64,000 nucleotides of DNA from Stappia sp. TSB10P1A (GTDB lineage: Bacteria > Pseudomonadota > Alphaproteobacteria > Rhizobiales > Stappiaceae): contig NZ_FYAU01000008.1 of the NCBI RefSeq assembly GCF_900185725.1, forward strand, positions 1-64,000. Reading direction: 5' to 3'. Both the position numbers and the translations under genes were made by a program. Within the stretch, counting starts at the first letter, position 1; every line of letters begins with the position of its first letter. Of the stretch, positions 25,901 through 33,990 are shown one piece after another. A model generated the notes under the pieces. It had not been told where the DNA came from. It ran no database searches and saw only the letters and a program-made list of their open reading frames with translations.

Positions 25901-28427
25901 CGAACTGGAGCGGATGCTGGCGGAGCGGCTTGCCGCGATCACCGGCACGCTGACCAGCGAGACCGAACGCGCCCGCGAGACCCTGTCCGAGGTCGTCATC
26001 GAGGCCGGCGGCACGGTCGACCGCCTGAGCGGCACGCTGTCGGGCGAAAGCAGCAAGCTCAAGGAGATCATCGAGACGACGCTCGATGAGGCGACCACCA
26101 AGCTGGAGGGCGAAGGCGCCCGCCTGCGCCAGATCGTCCTCGGCTCCATCGGCGAGGCGCGCGGCGCCCTGCAGAGCGAGAGCGAGAAGGCGGCCGGCGC
26201 CATCGTCGCCTCGATGACCGGCGCCACCGACACGCTGTCGGGCGAGGGCGACCGGCTGCGCGACCTGCTGCTCTCGGCGGTCGGCGAAGCCGCCCGTTCG
26301 CTGGCGGCGGAAAGCGAGAAGGCCCGCACCCTGTTCGTCGGCACGCTCGGTGAGATGAGCGGCGCGCTTGGCGGCGAAAGCGAGAAGGTCCGCGAGGACC
26401 TCACCCGCACGGTCGCCGATGTCGCGAGCACCCTGTCGGCGGAAAGCGAGCAGGCCCGCATGGTGCTGGCCCGCACCGTCGAGGAGATCCGCAACACCGT
26501 CTCCGGCGAGGCGGACGGCGTCCGCTCGCAGGTGGCGGGAGCCGTGCGCGCCGCCGCCGACCTCCTGGCCGAGCGCGGCAACGCGGTCGCCGAGGATCTG
26601 GTGGCCCGCGCCGATGCGCTCAACCAGGCGCTCGACGAGCGCGCCGGCACGCTGGCCGAGCTTCTCGGCACCGACGGCAACGCCGTCGTCGCCGCGATCG
26701 AGGACCGGGCCCAGGCCCTTGCCTCGCGCGTCTCGGAGATCCACGACGCGATCCTGGAGGCGATCACGGTCAAGGGCCGCGACGTCACCGACAACTTCGC
26801 CCGCACCGGCCTCGACGCCACCCGCAAGCTGGTGGAAGCCGGCGACGCGCTGGTCGCGACGCTGGACGAGCGCAGCACGTCGGCAGCCGAAGTGCTGACC
26901 CGCACCAAGGCGCAGCTCGAAGGCGACATCACCGGTCTGCTCGACCGGCTGACGGAGTCCAACGCCCTGCTCAGCGAGGTCATCGCCAATGCCGGCGACA
27001 ATCTCGGCAAGGTGGAGACCTCGCTGTCGCGCAGCGCCGGCGCCTTCCGCACCGCGATCGACCGGGCGCTCAGCGAGACCTCGGCCTCGGCCGGCTCGCT
27101 GGAGAACCAGACCACGGTGCTCAAGCAGGTCTCGCAGGAGGTCCTCACGGACATTTCCTCGCTGGCCAGCCGCCTGGAAGACCATGGCCGCATGCTCAGC
27201 GAGGCAGCCCGCAACCTCGACGAGACCAACCGCGAGGTCGACGCCCGCGTCGGCGAGCGCAAGACCGCGATCGAGGAGGTGGCGGACACGCTGCTCGCCA
27301 AGACCGAGGCGGTGGACAGCCTGATGCGGACCTTCTCCAAGCAGCTCGAATCGGCCCTTGCCGGCGCCGACCAGAAGAGCCGCGAGGTGACCAGCATGCT
27401 GACGGCGGCCGCCGAGGCGGCAACCGCGGCGGTGACCGAGCAGTTCGAGTCGATGCGCCTGTCGGCGGGCCTGGAAGGCCAGAAGGCCCGCGAGGCCGTA
27501 CGCGCCGCCCAGGACGACATCGTCGCCGAAATGTCGAAGACCCTGTCGGACGCCTCCGAGCGCTTCACCGAGGCGACCAGCCGCATGCGCGACGTCGCCC
27601 GCGAGGTGCACCGGGAGCTGGAGAAGACCCGCGCCGAACTCAAGCGCGGCATTCTCGACCTGCCGGAAGAGGCGGAGCAGTCGGCCTCGGCCCTGCGCAA
27701 GATCGTCAGCGAACAGGTGCGCGCGCTCACCGAACTGTCGGAGATCGTCGCCCGCCAGTCGAACGTGCTCGACACCTCGCGCGCCGGCGAACGCACGGCA
27801 ACGGCGACGCTCGCCACTGTCGCGGCGGCCGCGGCCCCTGCCCGCCAGGCGCCGGCCCCCGAGCCGGCCCCGCGCCAGCCGCCGGCGGCTCCCGCCCGCA
27901 GCGGCGAGATCCGCGGCGAACTGCGCCGCAAGACCCTGAGCGACTTCGACGCGCCGAAGCCGGCCCAGCCCGAGGCTCCGCGCAGCGGCGGCCAGGGCAA
28001 GGGCTGGGTCTCCGACCTGCTGCGCCGGGCCTCGCAGGACGAGGCGCCGGCCGGCAACGAACCGCAGGGCCGCTCGCCGCTGCAGATGGTCGAGTCGCTG
28101 AACTCGCTGTCGATCGACATTGCCCGCGCGATCGACCACGAGACCTTCATCGACCTGTGGGACCGCTACAAGCAGGGCGAGAGGCACGTCTTCACGCGCC
28201 GCCTCTACACCCTGCAGGGCCAGCAGACCTTCGACGAGATCCGCCAGAAATACGCGCGCGATGCCGAGTTCCGCTCGGCGGTCGACCGCTACCTCGCCGA
28301 TTTCGAGCAGTTGCTGTCCCAGGTCTCGCGCAACGACCGCGACAACATCATGAGCCAGACCTACCTGACCTCCGACACCGGCAAGGTCTACACCATGCTG
28401 GCGCATGCGAGCGGCCGGCTCGACTGA
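22980..28427 (+). CDS. giant coiled-coil membrane protein, GPR/RgsE-like (growth pole ring)
   Basis: The product is 1815 residues. Residues 1-100 are hydrophilic. Two membrane helices lie at about 106-128 and 148-171. A helical, repetitive region of more than 1,400 residues follows, built of units like ETLESRGTEINDRFATT and LSLRGGEITDTLS, and would be annotated apolipoprotein- or kinesin-like. A Pro/Ala linker lies near 1615-1690. A conserved C-terminal domain (about 1698-1815) begins SPLQMVESLNSLSIDIARAI and includes FIDLWDRYKQGERHVFTRRLY. This architecture matches the growth-pole-ring protein GPR of Agrobacterium and RgsE of Sinorhizobium, which are essential for unipolar growth. The assignment rests on architecture, not alignment. 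Confidence 0.75.
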   Translation: MANPPKAKDPAEAALSAVEEALKIDFGDLDDGGKASGSETASAGPASSERISERSGDIAATSAASDSQRASGRRGRGGGRPTSAANDDRRTIGNLIYALQRRPSSAPFWFALALSIVWVAVGWWLASATFSTELSSLQSAGDIASSPSLILLAVAVAVPVLFFWAMALMIFRAQEMRIVARGMTEVALRLAEPEDVAKESILSVGQAIRREVAAMGDGIERAIARASELEVLVHNEVSSLERSYNDNELKIRALIDELVIQREAVVSNADRVRDSITGAHESLAAQLQATSERIGEITDTATDRLSGAIEARVSEFNATVDGRVREITDTFSTAGGELIDNLAAHGESYVARLTGTGETLVDSMSRTGREFAETLESRGTEINDRFATTANEFVETLSLRGGEINDRLAETSANLFETLESRGTEINDTLATTGASIVDTLSLRGHEITEALTSTGQTVGETITQRGEEITASLSLTSGKLIDTITTRTEDLLSTLDSRVTGLDASLAETGDRVVESISLRGQEVTDTISVKGAEIVETLSSRTNEVAEILRGTGESIVVDLSLRGGEIASKLDETAGSLTETITVRGTELADRLGSVGDKIHEAIAVNGEALDQRLETRSQEMARLIDGQTRAFRAALDEASGTLGTSLSMHTSDFARTLSETGTELAHLIGSRGERVAGELTAIGDRLSHILDERGTSLQSGLGSHLDQMEHLIGERGSQLVASFDQRTSELGETLDGRIESLNSTLDLRAAAMADALDSRIQGFDETLSGGIERLSTTLDARTGQFETTLNERTVALSDLLEDRSQAITLQLSDKVDQVGATLGARAEEIGTSLSERSRLIGEAIEQHLVTFEGSIGSKVEQAANAMSDKAEHLASTMSLGTERIDQALDARARQISETLIARTREIAAAFVDGQTEMSKSLDQRLTDAGAVLSRQSQELTDTLSDRIAEINVSLGSKVFEVAETLDSRSAELERMLAERLAAITGTLTSETERARETLSEVVIEAGGTVDRLSGTLSGESSKLKEIIETTLDEATTKLEGEGARLRQIVLGSIGEARGALQSESEKAAGAIVASMTGATDTLSGEGDRLRDLLLSAVGEAARSLAAESEKARTLFVGTLGEMSGALGGESEKVREDLTRTVADVASTLSAESEQARMVLARTVEEIRNTVSGEADGVRSQVAGAVRAAADLLAERGNAVAEDLVARADALNQALDERAGTLAELLGTDGNAVVAAIEDRAQALASRVSEIHDAILEAITVKGRDVTDNFARTGLDATRKLVEAGDALVATLDERSTSAAEVLTRTKAQLEGDITGLLDRLTESNALLSEVIANAGDNLGKVETSLSRSAGAFRTAIDRALSETSASAGSLENQTTVLKQVSQEVLTDISSLASRLEDHGRMLSEAARNLDETNREVDARVGERKTAIEEVADTLLAKTEAVDSLMRTFSKQLESALAGADQKSREVTSMLTAAAEAATAAVTEQFESMRLSAGLEGQKAREAVRAAQDDIVAEMSKTLSDASERFTEATSRMRDVAREVHRELEKTRAELKRGILDLPEEAEQSASALRKIVSEQVRALTELSEIVARQSNVLDTSRAGERTATATLATVAAAAAPARQAPAPEPAPRQPPAAPARSGEIRGELRRKTLSDFDAPKPAQPEAPRSGGQGKGWVSDLLRRASQDEAPAGNEPQGRSPLQMVESLNSLSIDIARAIDHETFIDLWDRYKQGERHVFTRRLYTLQGQQTFDEIRQKYARDAEFRSAVDRYLADFEQLLSQVSRNDRDNIMSQTYLTSDTGKVYTMLAHASGRLD

Positions 28428-28490
28428 GCCGGCGGGCCAGCGGCCGGCTCGCCCGATGCGGCGGGGCGGCGGCCGGCTCGACTGAGCCGG
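28411..28490 (+). repeat. duplicated hairpin at the stop of the GPR-like gene
   Basis: A 22-bp sequence containing the last codons and stop (28411-28432) is repeated exactly at 28469-28490. Each copy contains the inverted repeat CCGGCTC-GACT-GAGCCGG. Confidence 0.85.
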
Positions 28491-28537
28491 GGAGGCGGTT
28501 CCCCCGCCCTCCCCGCACAGTGCAGATGACACGGCAG

Positions 28538-28564
28538 ACGCGGTCCCTCGGGGCCGCGTTTGTC
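28538..28564 (+). terminator. terminator after the GPR-like gene
   Basis: A G/C stem (ACGCGGTCC pairing with GGGCCGCGT, one wobble) is followed by TTTGT, 110 bp after the stop. Confidence 0.6.
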
Positions 28565-28571
28565 GTTCGGA

Positions 28572-29459
28572 AGTGCCTTCGTGAGGCCCTCGGCTCGCCG
28601 GTCCCGGCTCGGCGCTGCGCGCCGTCCGGGAGGACGCGGGGAGAGGATTGCGTCCCGGAGGACGCGGGGTTCGCGCGGGCGTGTCCTCGCCGCCGCTCAG
28701 GGTGCCAATAGGCCCCGGATCTCGCGATGCTCGTCCGGGGTGACCCCGGGGGACGAGGCGGCCCCTCTCACTCAGGATGTCGTCCCGGCCAAGCGAAGCG
28801 CGAGCCGGGAACCAGAGGCACCCTCAGCAGGCATGAGATGGAATGCCTCTCCTTTGCGTCTTCCCGGACGAGGCCGAAGGCCGAAGATCCGGGACCGGGG
28901 AGGCACGGCGGCTGCGGGTTCGTCCGCGAGTGCCTTCGTGAGGCCCTCAGCTCGCCGGTCCCGGCTCGGCGCTGCGCGCCGTCCGGGAGGACGCGGGGAG
29001 AGGATTGCGTCCCGGAGGACGTGGGGGGCGCGTGGGCGTGTCCCCGCCACCGCTCAGGGTGCCAATAGGCCCCGGATCTCGCGATGCGCGTCCGGGGTGA
29101 CCCCGGGGGACGAGGCGGCCCCTCTCACTCAGGATGTCGTCCCGGCCAAGCGCAGCGCGAGCCGGGAACCAGAGGCACCCTCAGCAGGCATGAGGTGGAA
29201 TGCCTCTCCTTTGCGTCTTCCCGGACGAGGCCGAAGGCCGATGATCCGGGACCGGGGAGGCACGGCGGGTGTGGCGTCGTTCGGAAGTGCCTTCGTGAGG
29301 CCCTCGGCTCGCCGGTCCCGGCTCGGCGCTGCGCGCCGTCCGGGAGGACGCGGGGAGAGGATTGCGTCCCGGAGGACGTGGGGGGCGCGTGGGCGTGTCC
29401 CCGCCGCCGCTCAGGGTGCCAATAGGCCCCGGATCTCGCGATGCTCGTCCGGGGTGACC
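28572..29459. repeat. tandem array of ~357-bp units, about 2.5 copies
   Basis: Units start at 28572, 28929 and 29287 (periods 357 and 358). The third stops after about 173 bp. Each begins AGTGCCTTCGTGAGGCCCTC and contains GGACGCGGGGAGAGGATTGC, a GGTGCCAATAGGCCCCGGAT segment and the dispersed CGGCCAAGCGAAGCGCGAG motif. Open frames across the array are not coding-like. The rest of the 28.4-29.5 kb gap holds only hairpins. Confidence 0.9.
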
Positions 29460-29488
29460 TTCCGAGGGGGACGCCAGGACGCGCCGCG

Positions 29489-30124
29489 TCACACGTTGGA
29501 CAGCACCCAGGCGGAGAGTTCGCCGAGGACATTGTCCGCCGCCGCGTTCATCGCCGCGACGGCATCGCGCACGCTGGTGCTCGCCGCCGGAACCTCGGCC
29601 CGGAAGATGCGGCTGGCCTTGGTGCGGCCGTTGCGGTCGTTGACCAGCCGCGCCATCACCTCGACCACCGCCCGGGTCTGGCCGTCGATCTGCAACTGGA
29701 AGGACCTCAGGTCCGTCTGCAACTGATAGTCGATCAGCAGCCCCTCGCCCGGCAGGCCGACGCCGCGCAGGCCGCGCGTGTTCTCCAGCGTCTGGACGAT
29801 CTTGGCCTGGACCACCTTGGGCAGGGTGTCGGTCCAGGCGGCCTTCGGGAAATAGGTGTAGACCGGCCCCCGGTCGACGACGGCGATGGACGAGGTGTCG
29901 AGCGCCTGCAGGGCGCGCGGCGCCGCGACCAGCACCTGGATGCCGCCGCCGCGCGCCGACGGCGCGCGTTCGGACACCGCCGGCGCCGTCAGCCCGTAAT
30001 AGGCATCCGGGGTGCTCGCCGTGCCGCAGCCGCCGAGCAGCAGCGCCATGCCGATCGCCCCGGCGGAAAGAAGGCCCTTGAGGCCGGCCCGTTCACCCAC
30101 ACCCACCCCCAATTTCCATGTCAT
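29489..30124 (-). CDS. ABC-transport auxiliary lipoprotein (PqiC-like)
   Basis: The 211-residue product is an outer-membrane-directed lipoprotein. The N-terminus is a long signal peptide ending in the lipobox LLLGGC, with the lipidated Cys at about residue 33. The remainder fits the ABC_trans_aux family (YYGLTAPA, then IQVLVAAPRALQALDTSSIAVV, then YFPKAAWTDTLPKVVQAKIVQTLEN). Such lipoproteins complete MCE systems by connecting the inner-membrane complex to the outer membrane. Its ATG overlaps the stop of the MCE gene by 4 bp. It is the last gene of the four-gene lipid transporter operon. Confidence 0.85.
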   Translation of the reverse strand: MTWKLGVGVGERAGLKGLLSAGAIGMALLLGGCGTASTPDAYYGLTAPAVSERAPSARGGGIQVLVAAPRALQALDTSSIAVVDRGPVYTYFPKAAWTDTLPKVVQAKIVQTLENTRGLRGVGLPGEGLLIDYQLQTDLRSFQLQIDGQTRAVVEVMARLVNDRNGRTKASRIFRAEVPAASTSVRDAVAAMNAAADNVLGELSAWVLSNV

Positions 30125-31770
30125 CGCCGCTGCGCCCCCCCGAAGGTGGGCCTGTCCGGCCCGCCGAAGATCACGCGCTGCGGATCCCGGTTGAGATCGG
30201 AGACGGTGCGCTGGATCTCCACCAGCGTGCGGCTGAGCTGGGCCATGGCATTGGAGAAATCGCTCGATCCCCGCACGGTGAACCGCTCCAGCCCGCTGGC
30301 GATCGGCCCGACCCGCTCGGCGAGCACGTCGGCGACCTTGCGGATCGAGGCCGCCGCCTGCGTCGCCTCGGCGATCAGGCCTTCGCCGTCGCCCTCGACC
30401 ATCGCATCGACCTTCTCGACGACGCTCTGGATGCGGGTTCCGGTCTCGTTGAGCTTCGACGCAAGCTCCTGCGCATCGCGCAGGATCTGGTCGATCTCCG
30501 GCCCGCGTCCCTTCAGGCTCTGGCTGAACTCGTTGACATTGGCGACCGCCTCGCCCGCCCTGTCGATCGCCGCCGTCACGGTCTCGGTCTTCTCCGCCAG
30601 CCCGCCGGAGAACCGCTCGACCGAGGCGACGACGCTGGCGATCTGCTGCGGATCGACGGCGGCCACCACCTTGTCGAGGCGATCGACGGTCTCGACGAGC
30701 TGCGTGCCGAGGACGCGCGTATCGGCGAGGACCTGGCGGATATCGTCCTTGCCCTCGGCGACCACCGTGCTGACCTCTTCGAGGTTCTCCATCGTCCGCG
30801 CCGAGGAGAGCACCAGCCGGTCGATGTCCGCCGACCGCTCCTGCAGCATCGTGGCGAAGGAGGACGCCCCCTCGACGATCCGCGACACGGCCTCGGGCCG
30901 CACCGTCGCGATCACCGCATCGACCTGGGCAAGGCTGTCGGTGAGGCCGGCGGCGAATTTCTGCAGGTCCTGCGCCGCGGTCTCCGCATTGGCGACGAGC
31001 CCGCCGAAGCCGTCCGCCGCCTGCGCCGCCTTTGCCGTGACCTCGGCCGCGTCGGTGACGATCTGGGTCACCCGGTCGGGCGGCACGGCATTGACCACCG
31101 CGGTGGCGCTGTCGACCAGCCCTTCAAGACGGCCGGACAGGCTCTGCAGGGCCTCGCCGGTGCTGGCGACGCTGGCCATGAACGTGTCGACGCCGTCGGC
31201 ATTGTTCGCCAGCGCATCCGTGAAGACCCGCGCGTTGACGATGATCTTGTTCACTTCCTCGCGGTTGTCGTTCACCACCCGCTCGAGCGAGGCCAGCGTC
31301 GTCTCGGCGCGGCTGAGAATGTCCCTTGCGCCCTCGACGATATCCTCGAAGGCGGAGCGCTCGGCATAGATCACCGGCGGCTCGTCCGCATCGGGATCGA
31401 GCAGCAGCGGCGCGCTGGTCGACCCGCCCGACAGGTCGACATAGGCGATGCCCGACAGGGTCTGGAAACCGAGCGTCGCCTTGACGTCCCGGCGCAGCGG
31501 CGTCGACGGGCTGACGCGGATCGTCGCGATCACCACGCGCGGGTCCTTGGCGTCGAAGCCGAGCTCGCCGACATCGCCGACCTTGATGCCGTTGAAATTG
31601 ACCGATCCGCCGACCGACAGGCCGGTCACCGCCCCTTGAAAAATCACCTTCACCGGCACCGCGCGCGGGCCTTCCGCCCGGCTGCCGAGCCAGTAGATGA
31701 AAACGAATCCGATGATCAGCGTCGCAAAGACGAAGGCGCCGATGGCAATATAATTCGCGCGGGTTTCCAT
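30121..31770 (-). CDS. mlaD: MlaD-type MCE-domain lipid-binding protein
   Basis: The 549-residue product has one N-terminal membrane helix at about 7-29 (YIAIGAFVFATLIIGFVFIYWLG). A single MCE domain follows at about 40-120 (VKVIFQGAVTGLSVGGSVNFNGIKVGDVGELGF, then GIAYVDLSGG). A long, heptad-patterned helical region of about 380 residues completes the protein, which probably extends through the periplasm. E. coli MlaD is about 180 residues, so the helical extension is large and recalls YrbD/Mce-type proteins in alphaproteobacteria. The ATG at 31770 begins the conserved METRANY. It lies 17 bp behind the ATPase gene. Confidence 0.88.
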   Translation of the reverse strand: METRANYIAIGAFVFATLIIGFVFIYWLGSRAEGPRAVPVKVIFQGAVTGLSVGGSVNFNGIKVGDVGELGFDAKDPRVVIATIRVSPSTPLRRDVKATLGFQTLSGIAYVDLSGGSTSAPLLLDPDADEPPVIYAERSAFEDIVEGARDILSRAETTLASLERVVNDNREEVNKIIVNARVFTDALANNADGVDTFMASVASTGEALQSLSGRLEGLVDSATAVVNAVPPDRVTQIVTDAAEVTAKAAQAADGFGGLVANAETAAQDLQKFAAGLTDSLAQVDAVIATVRPEAVSRIVEGASSFATMLQERSADIDRLVLSSARTMENLEEVSTVVAEGKDDIRQVLADTRVLGTQLVETVDRLDKVVAAVDPQQIASVVASVERFSGGLAEKTETVTAAIDRAGEAVANVNEFSQSLKGRGPEIDQILRDAQELASKLNETGTRIQSVVEKVDAMVEGDGEGLIAEATQAAASIRKVADVLAERVGPIASGLERFTVRGSSDFSNAMAQLSRTLVEIQRTVSDLNRDPQRVIFGGPDRPTFGGAQRR

Positions 31771-31787
31771 GCTTTCGCTGTTCCTGC

Positions 31788-32597
31788 CTATACCCGCCGC
31801 AACGCCCGCTCGCCGTTGAAATAAGACTGAACCCAGGCGTTGTCGAATGCCATCAGTTCGGCAACCGTTCCCGCCTTGAGCACCCTCTTTTCTCCTAATA
31901 CCGCGACGCGGTCGCAAATGGAATGCAGGCTGTCGAGATCGTGCGTGACCATATAGACGGTCAGGCCGAGCGTATCACGAAGCGCGCGCACCAGATCGTC
32001 GAAAGCGGCGGCGCCGATCGGGTCCAGCCCCGAGGTCGGCTCGTCGAGAAACACGAGGTCCGGATCGAGCGCCAGCGAGCGGGCAAGGCTCGCCCGCTTG
32101 ATCATGCCGCCGGAGAGCTCCGAGGGGAACTTGTCCGCCGCGCTGCGCGGCAGGCCGACCATTTCCAGCTTGAGCAGCGCCAGTTCGTCCATCAGCCGCT
32201 GCGACATGCGCATGTGCTCGCGCATCGGCACCTGGATGTTCTGGCGCACGGTGAGCGAGGAGAACAGGGCGCCCTGCTGGAACAGCACGCCCCAGCGCCG
32301 CTCCACCGCCTGCCGCTCGTCCGGTGAGGCCTTGTCGAGATCGACGCCGAACACCTCGATCGAGCCGGCCCGCTTCGGCGTCAGGCCGAGGATCGCCCGC
32401 ATCAAGACCGACTTGCCGGTGCCCGATCCGCCGACGAAGCCGAGAATCTCGCGGGTGCGGACATCGAGATCGAGATCCTTCAGCACCACCGTCGAGCCGA
32501 AACCGACGGTGACCCCGCGAACCCGCAGGATGATCTCCTGGTCCTGCGGGGACTGATCGTCTGCCTCACGGGGCGAAAGAGCGGTGTCGGAGGACAT
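31788..32597 (-). CDS. mlaF: MlaF-type ABC transporter ATPase
   Basis: This is the ATPase of the Mla-type phospholipid transporter, 269 residues. Walker A is GGSGTGKS at about 56-63. The signature is ELSGGMIKRASLARSLA, Walker B is DLVFLDEPTSGLDP, and the switch histidine lies in YMVTHDLDS. The start codon directly abuts the stop of the permease gene, so they are translationally coupled. It powers lipid movement between the membranes together with the MlaE and MlaD products. Confidence 0.92.
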   Translation of the reverse strand: MSSDTALSPREADDQSPQDQEIILRVRGVTVGFGSTVVLKDLDLDVRTREILGFVGGSGTGKSVLMRAILGLTPKRAGSIEVFGVDLDKASPDERQAVERRWGVLFQQGALFSSLTVRQNIQVPMREHMRMSQRLMDELALLKLEMVGLPRSAADKFPSELSGGMIKRASLARSLALDPDLVFLDEPTSGLDPIGAAAFDDLVRALRDTLGLTVYMVTHDLDSLHSICDRVAVLGEKRVLKAGTVAELMAFDNAWVQSYFNGERALRRV

Positions 32598-33743
32598 TCA
32601 GATCCCGATCGAGGAAAAGAAGATGGCGAAGAGACCGTCGACGACGATCACCATGAAGATCGCCTTCACCACGGACATCGTCGTGTGATGGCCGAGCGAT
32701 TCGGCCGAGCCCGAGACCTTCATGCCTTCGACGCAGGCGACGAGGCCGATGATCATGGCCATGAACGGCGCCTTGACGATGCCCACCAGCAGCGTGTCGA
32801 CGGTCACCGCCTGCTGCATCAGGTTGATGAACACCCGCGGCGCCATGTCGAGATAGAGCCAGGACACCAGCCCGGCGCCGAACAGGGCGGCGAGGTTCGA
32901 CAGGAAGGTGAGGATCGGCAGGGCCAGGATCAGCGCGAACAGCCGCGGCAGGATCAGCACTTCCGTGACCCGCAGGCCGATGACATGCAGCGCGTCGATT
33001 TCCTCGCGCATCTTCATCGAGCCGATCTCGGCGGTGAAGGCCGAGCCGGACCGCCCCGCGACCATGATCGCCGTCAGAATCACGCCGATCTCGCGCAGCA
33101 CCAGAACGCCGGACAGGTCGACGACATAGACCTCGGCGCCGAACTGGCGCAGATAGAAGCCGCCCTGCTGGGCAATGATCGCCCCGATCAGGAAGCTCAT
33201 CAGCATGACGATCGGCACCGCGCCGATGCAGGCGCGATCGAACTGGGTGGCGATCGAGACGAGCCGCAGGCAGCGCGGCCGCACCAGCACGCCGGACAGC
33301 ACGCTGACCAGCGAGCCGACGATGTGCAGAATGGCGAGCGCGTCCCGTCCGATGCCGACGACCTCGCGCCCCGTCGTCTCGAGAACACTGAAGACCGACA
33401 ATTTGTGCCGCACCGGCGCCCAGGGCGGCGGATGGTGCTGCTCGATCTCGGAGATCAGCGCAGCGAAGGAGGGCCGCACGCCCTGCAGGCTGACGCGCGC
33501 GCCGTGGAACTCCAGATCGCCCCGCAGCCTGTGGATGAGCCAGGCTCCGGCCGTGTCGAGCCGGCGAAGCTGGGCAAGGTCGATATGGATCCGCCCCGCC
33601 GCGGACACGCCGACGCCGGCCAGCGCCTGTTCCATGGTCTCGCTGTGATGGATCGTCCACGGCCCGGCAAGCACCAGGAGAAGGACGCCGTCCTTCTCCT
33701 CGAGCGAGATGCGCGGTATCTCCTGCGCTGCCTCAAGCGTCAT
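32598..33743 (-). CDS. mlaE: MlaE-type permease with N-terminal STAS domain
   Basis: The 381-residue product is the permease of the lipid transporter. Residues 1 to about 105 form a STAS-like domain (GRIHIDLAQLRRLDTAGAWLIHRLRG), which in E. coli is a separate protein, MlaB. Residues from about 125 on are the MlaE permease with about five membrane helices and the motifs IGAIIAQQGGFYLRQFGAEVYVVDL and GRSGSAFTAEIGSMKMREEIDAL. The ATG at 33743 is chosen because the upstream open frame is Arg-rich and not conserved. It is the first gene of the operon and divergent from dgcN. Confidence 0.9.
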   Translation of the reverse strand: MTLEAAQEIPRISLEEKDGVLLLVLAGPWTIHHSETMEQALAGVGVSAAGRIHIDLAQLRRLDTAGAWLIHRLRGDLEFHGARVSLQGVRPSFAALISEIEQHHPPPWAPVRHKLSVFSVLETTGREVVGIGRDALAILHIVGSLVSVLSGVLVRPRCLRLVSIATQFDRACIGAVPIVMLMSFLIGAIIAQQGGFYLRQFGAEVYVVDLSGVLVLREIGVILTAIMVAGRSGSAFTAEIGSMKMREEIDALHVIGLRVTEVLILPRLFALILALPILTFLSNLAALFGAGLVSWLYLDMAPRVFINLMQQAVTVDTLLVGIVKAPFMAMIIGLVACVEGMKVSGSAESLGHHTTMSVVKAIFMVIVVDGLFAIFFSSIGI

Positions 33744-33990
33744 GCCAGCCGTCGTCCCGTTCCGTGTCGCCGCCAGCTTGCGCGCTGCGGCAAAGCTGCG
33801 CGGCGAACCGTTGATGCCGGGGGCGCGGCCCCGCGCCACTGCGCCCTCTTGCCGAGCCTCCCGACGTCCACGTATACCTTGGCGCCAACGCAAGCGTCCA
33901 GCCAACCGGCCCCGAAAGGCGGGAGGCCCCACCTTACCGGCCGCACTTGACCGGCCGCACCATGTCCGGACATCCGTCTATCAGGAGACC

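Noticed and set aside
22896-28532. Minus-strand open frames of 1878 and 1375 residues opposite the GPR-like gene
   Set aside because: They read as Arg/Gly/Leu/Val-rich antisense of a repetitive, biased coding sequence, with no signal, domain or ribosome site; the plus-strand frame has membrane helices and a conserved end.
28572-29459. CRISPR array
   Set aside because: Units are about 357 bp with no short repeat-spacer pattern and no cas genes.
28560-29726. 388-residue open frame over the 357-bp repeat array
   Set aside because: It follows the tandem DNA repeats, has no recognisable domain and runs into the 3' end of the opposite-strand lipoprotein gene.
29441-31369. Long plus-strand frames over the MCE and lipoprotein genes
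   Set aside because: Antisense shadows; the minus-strand products have lipobox, membrane helix and MCE motifs.
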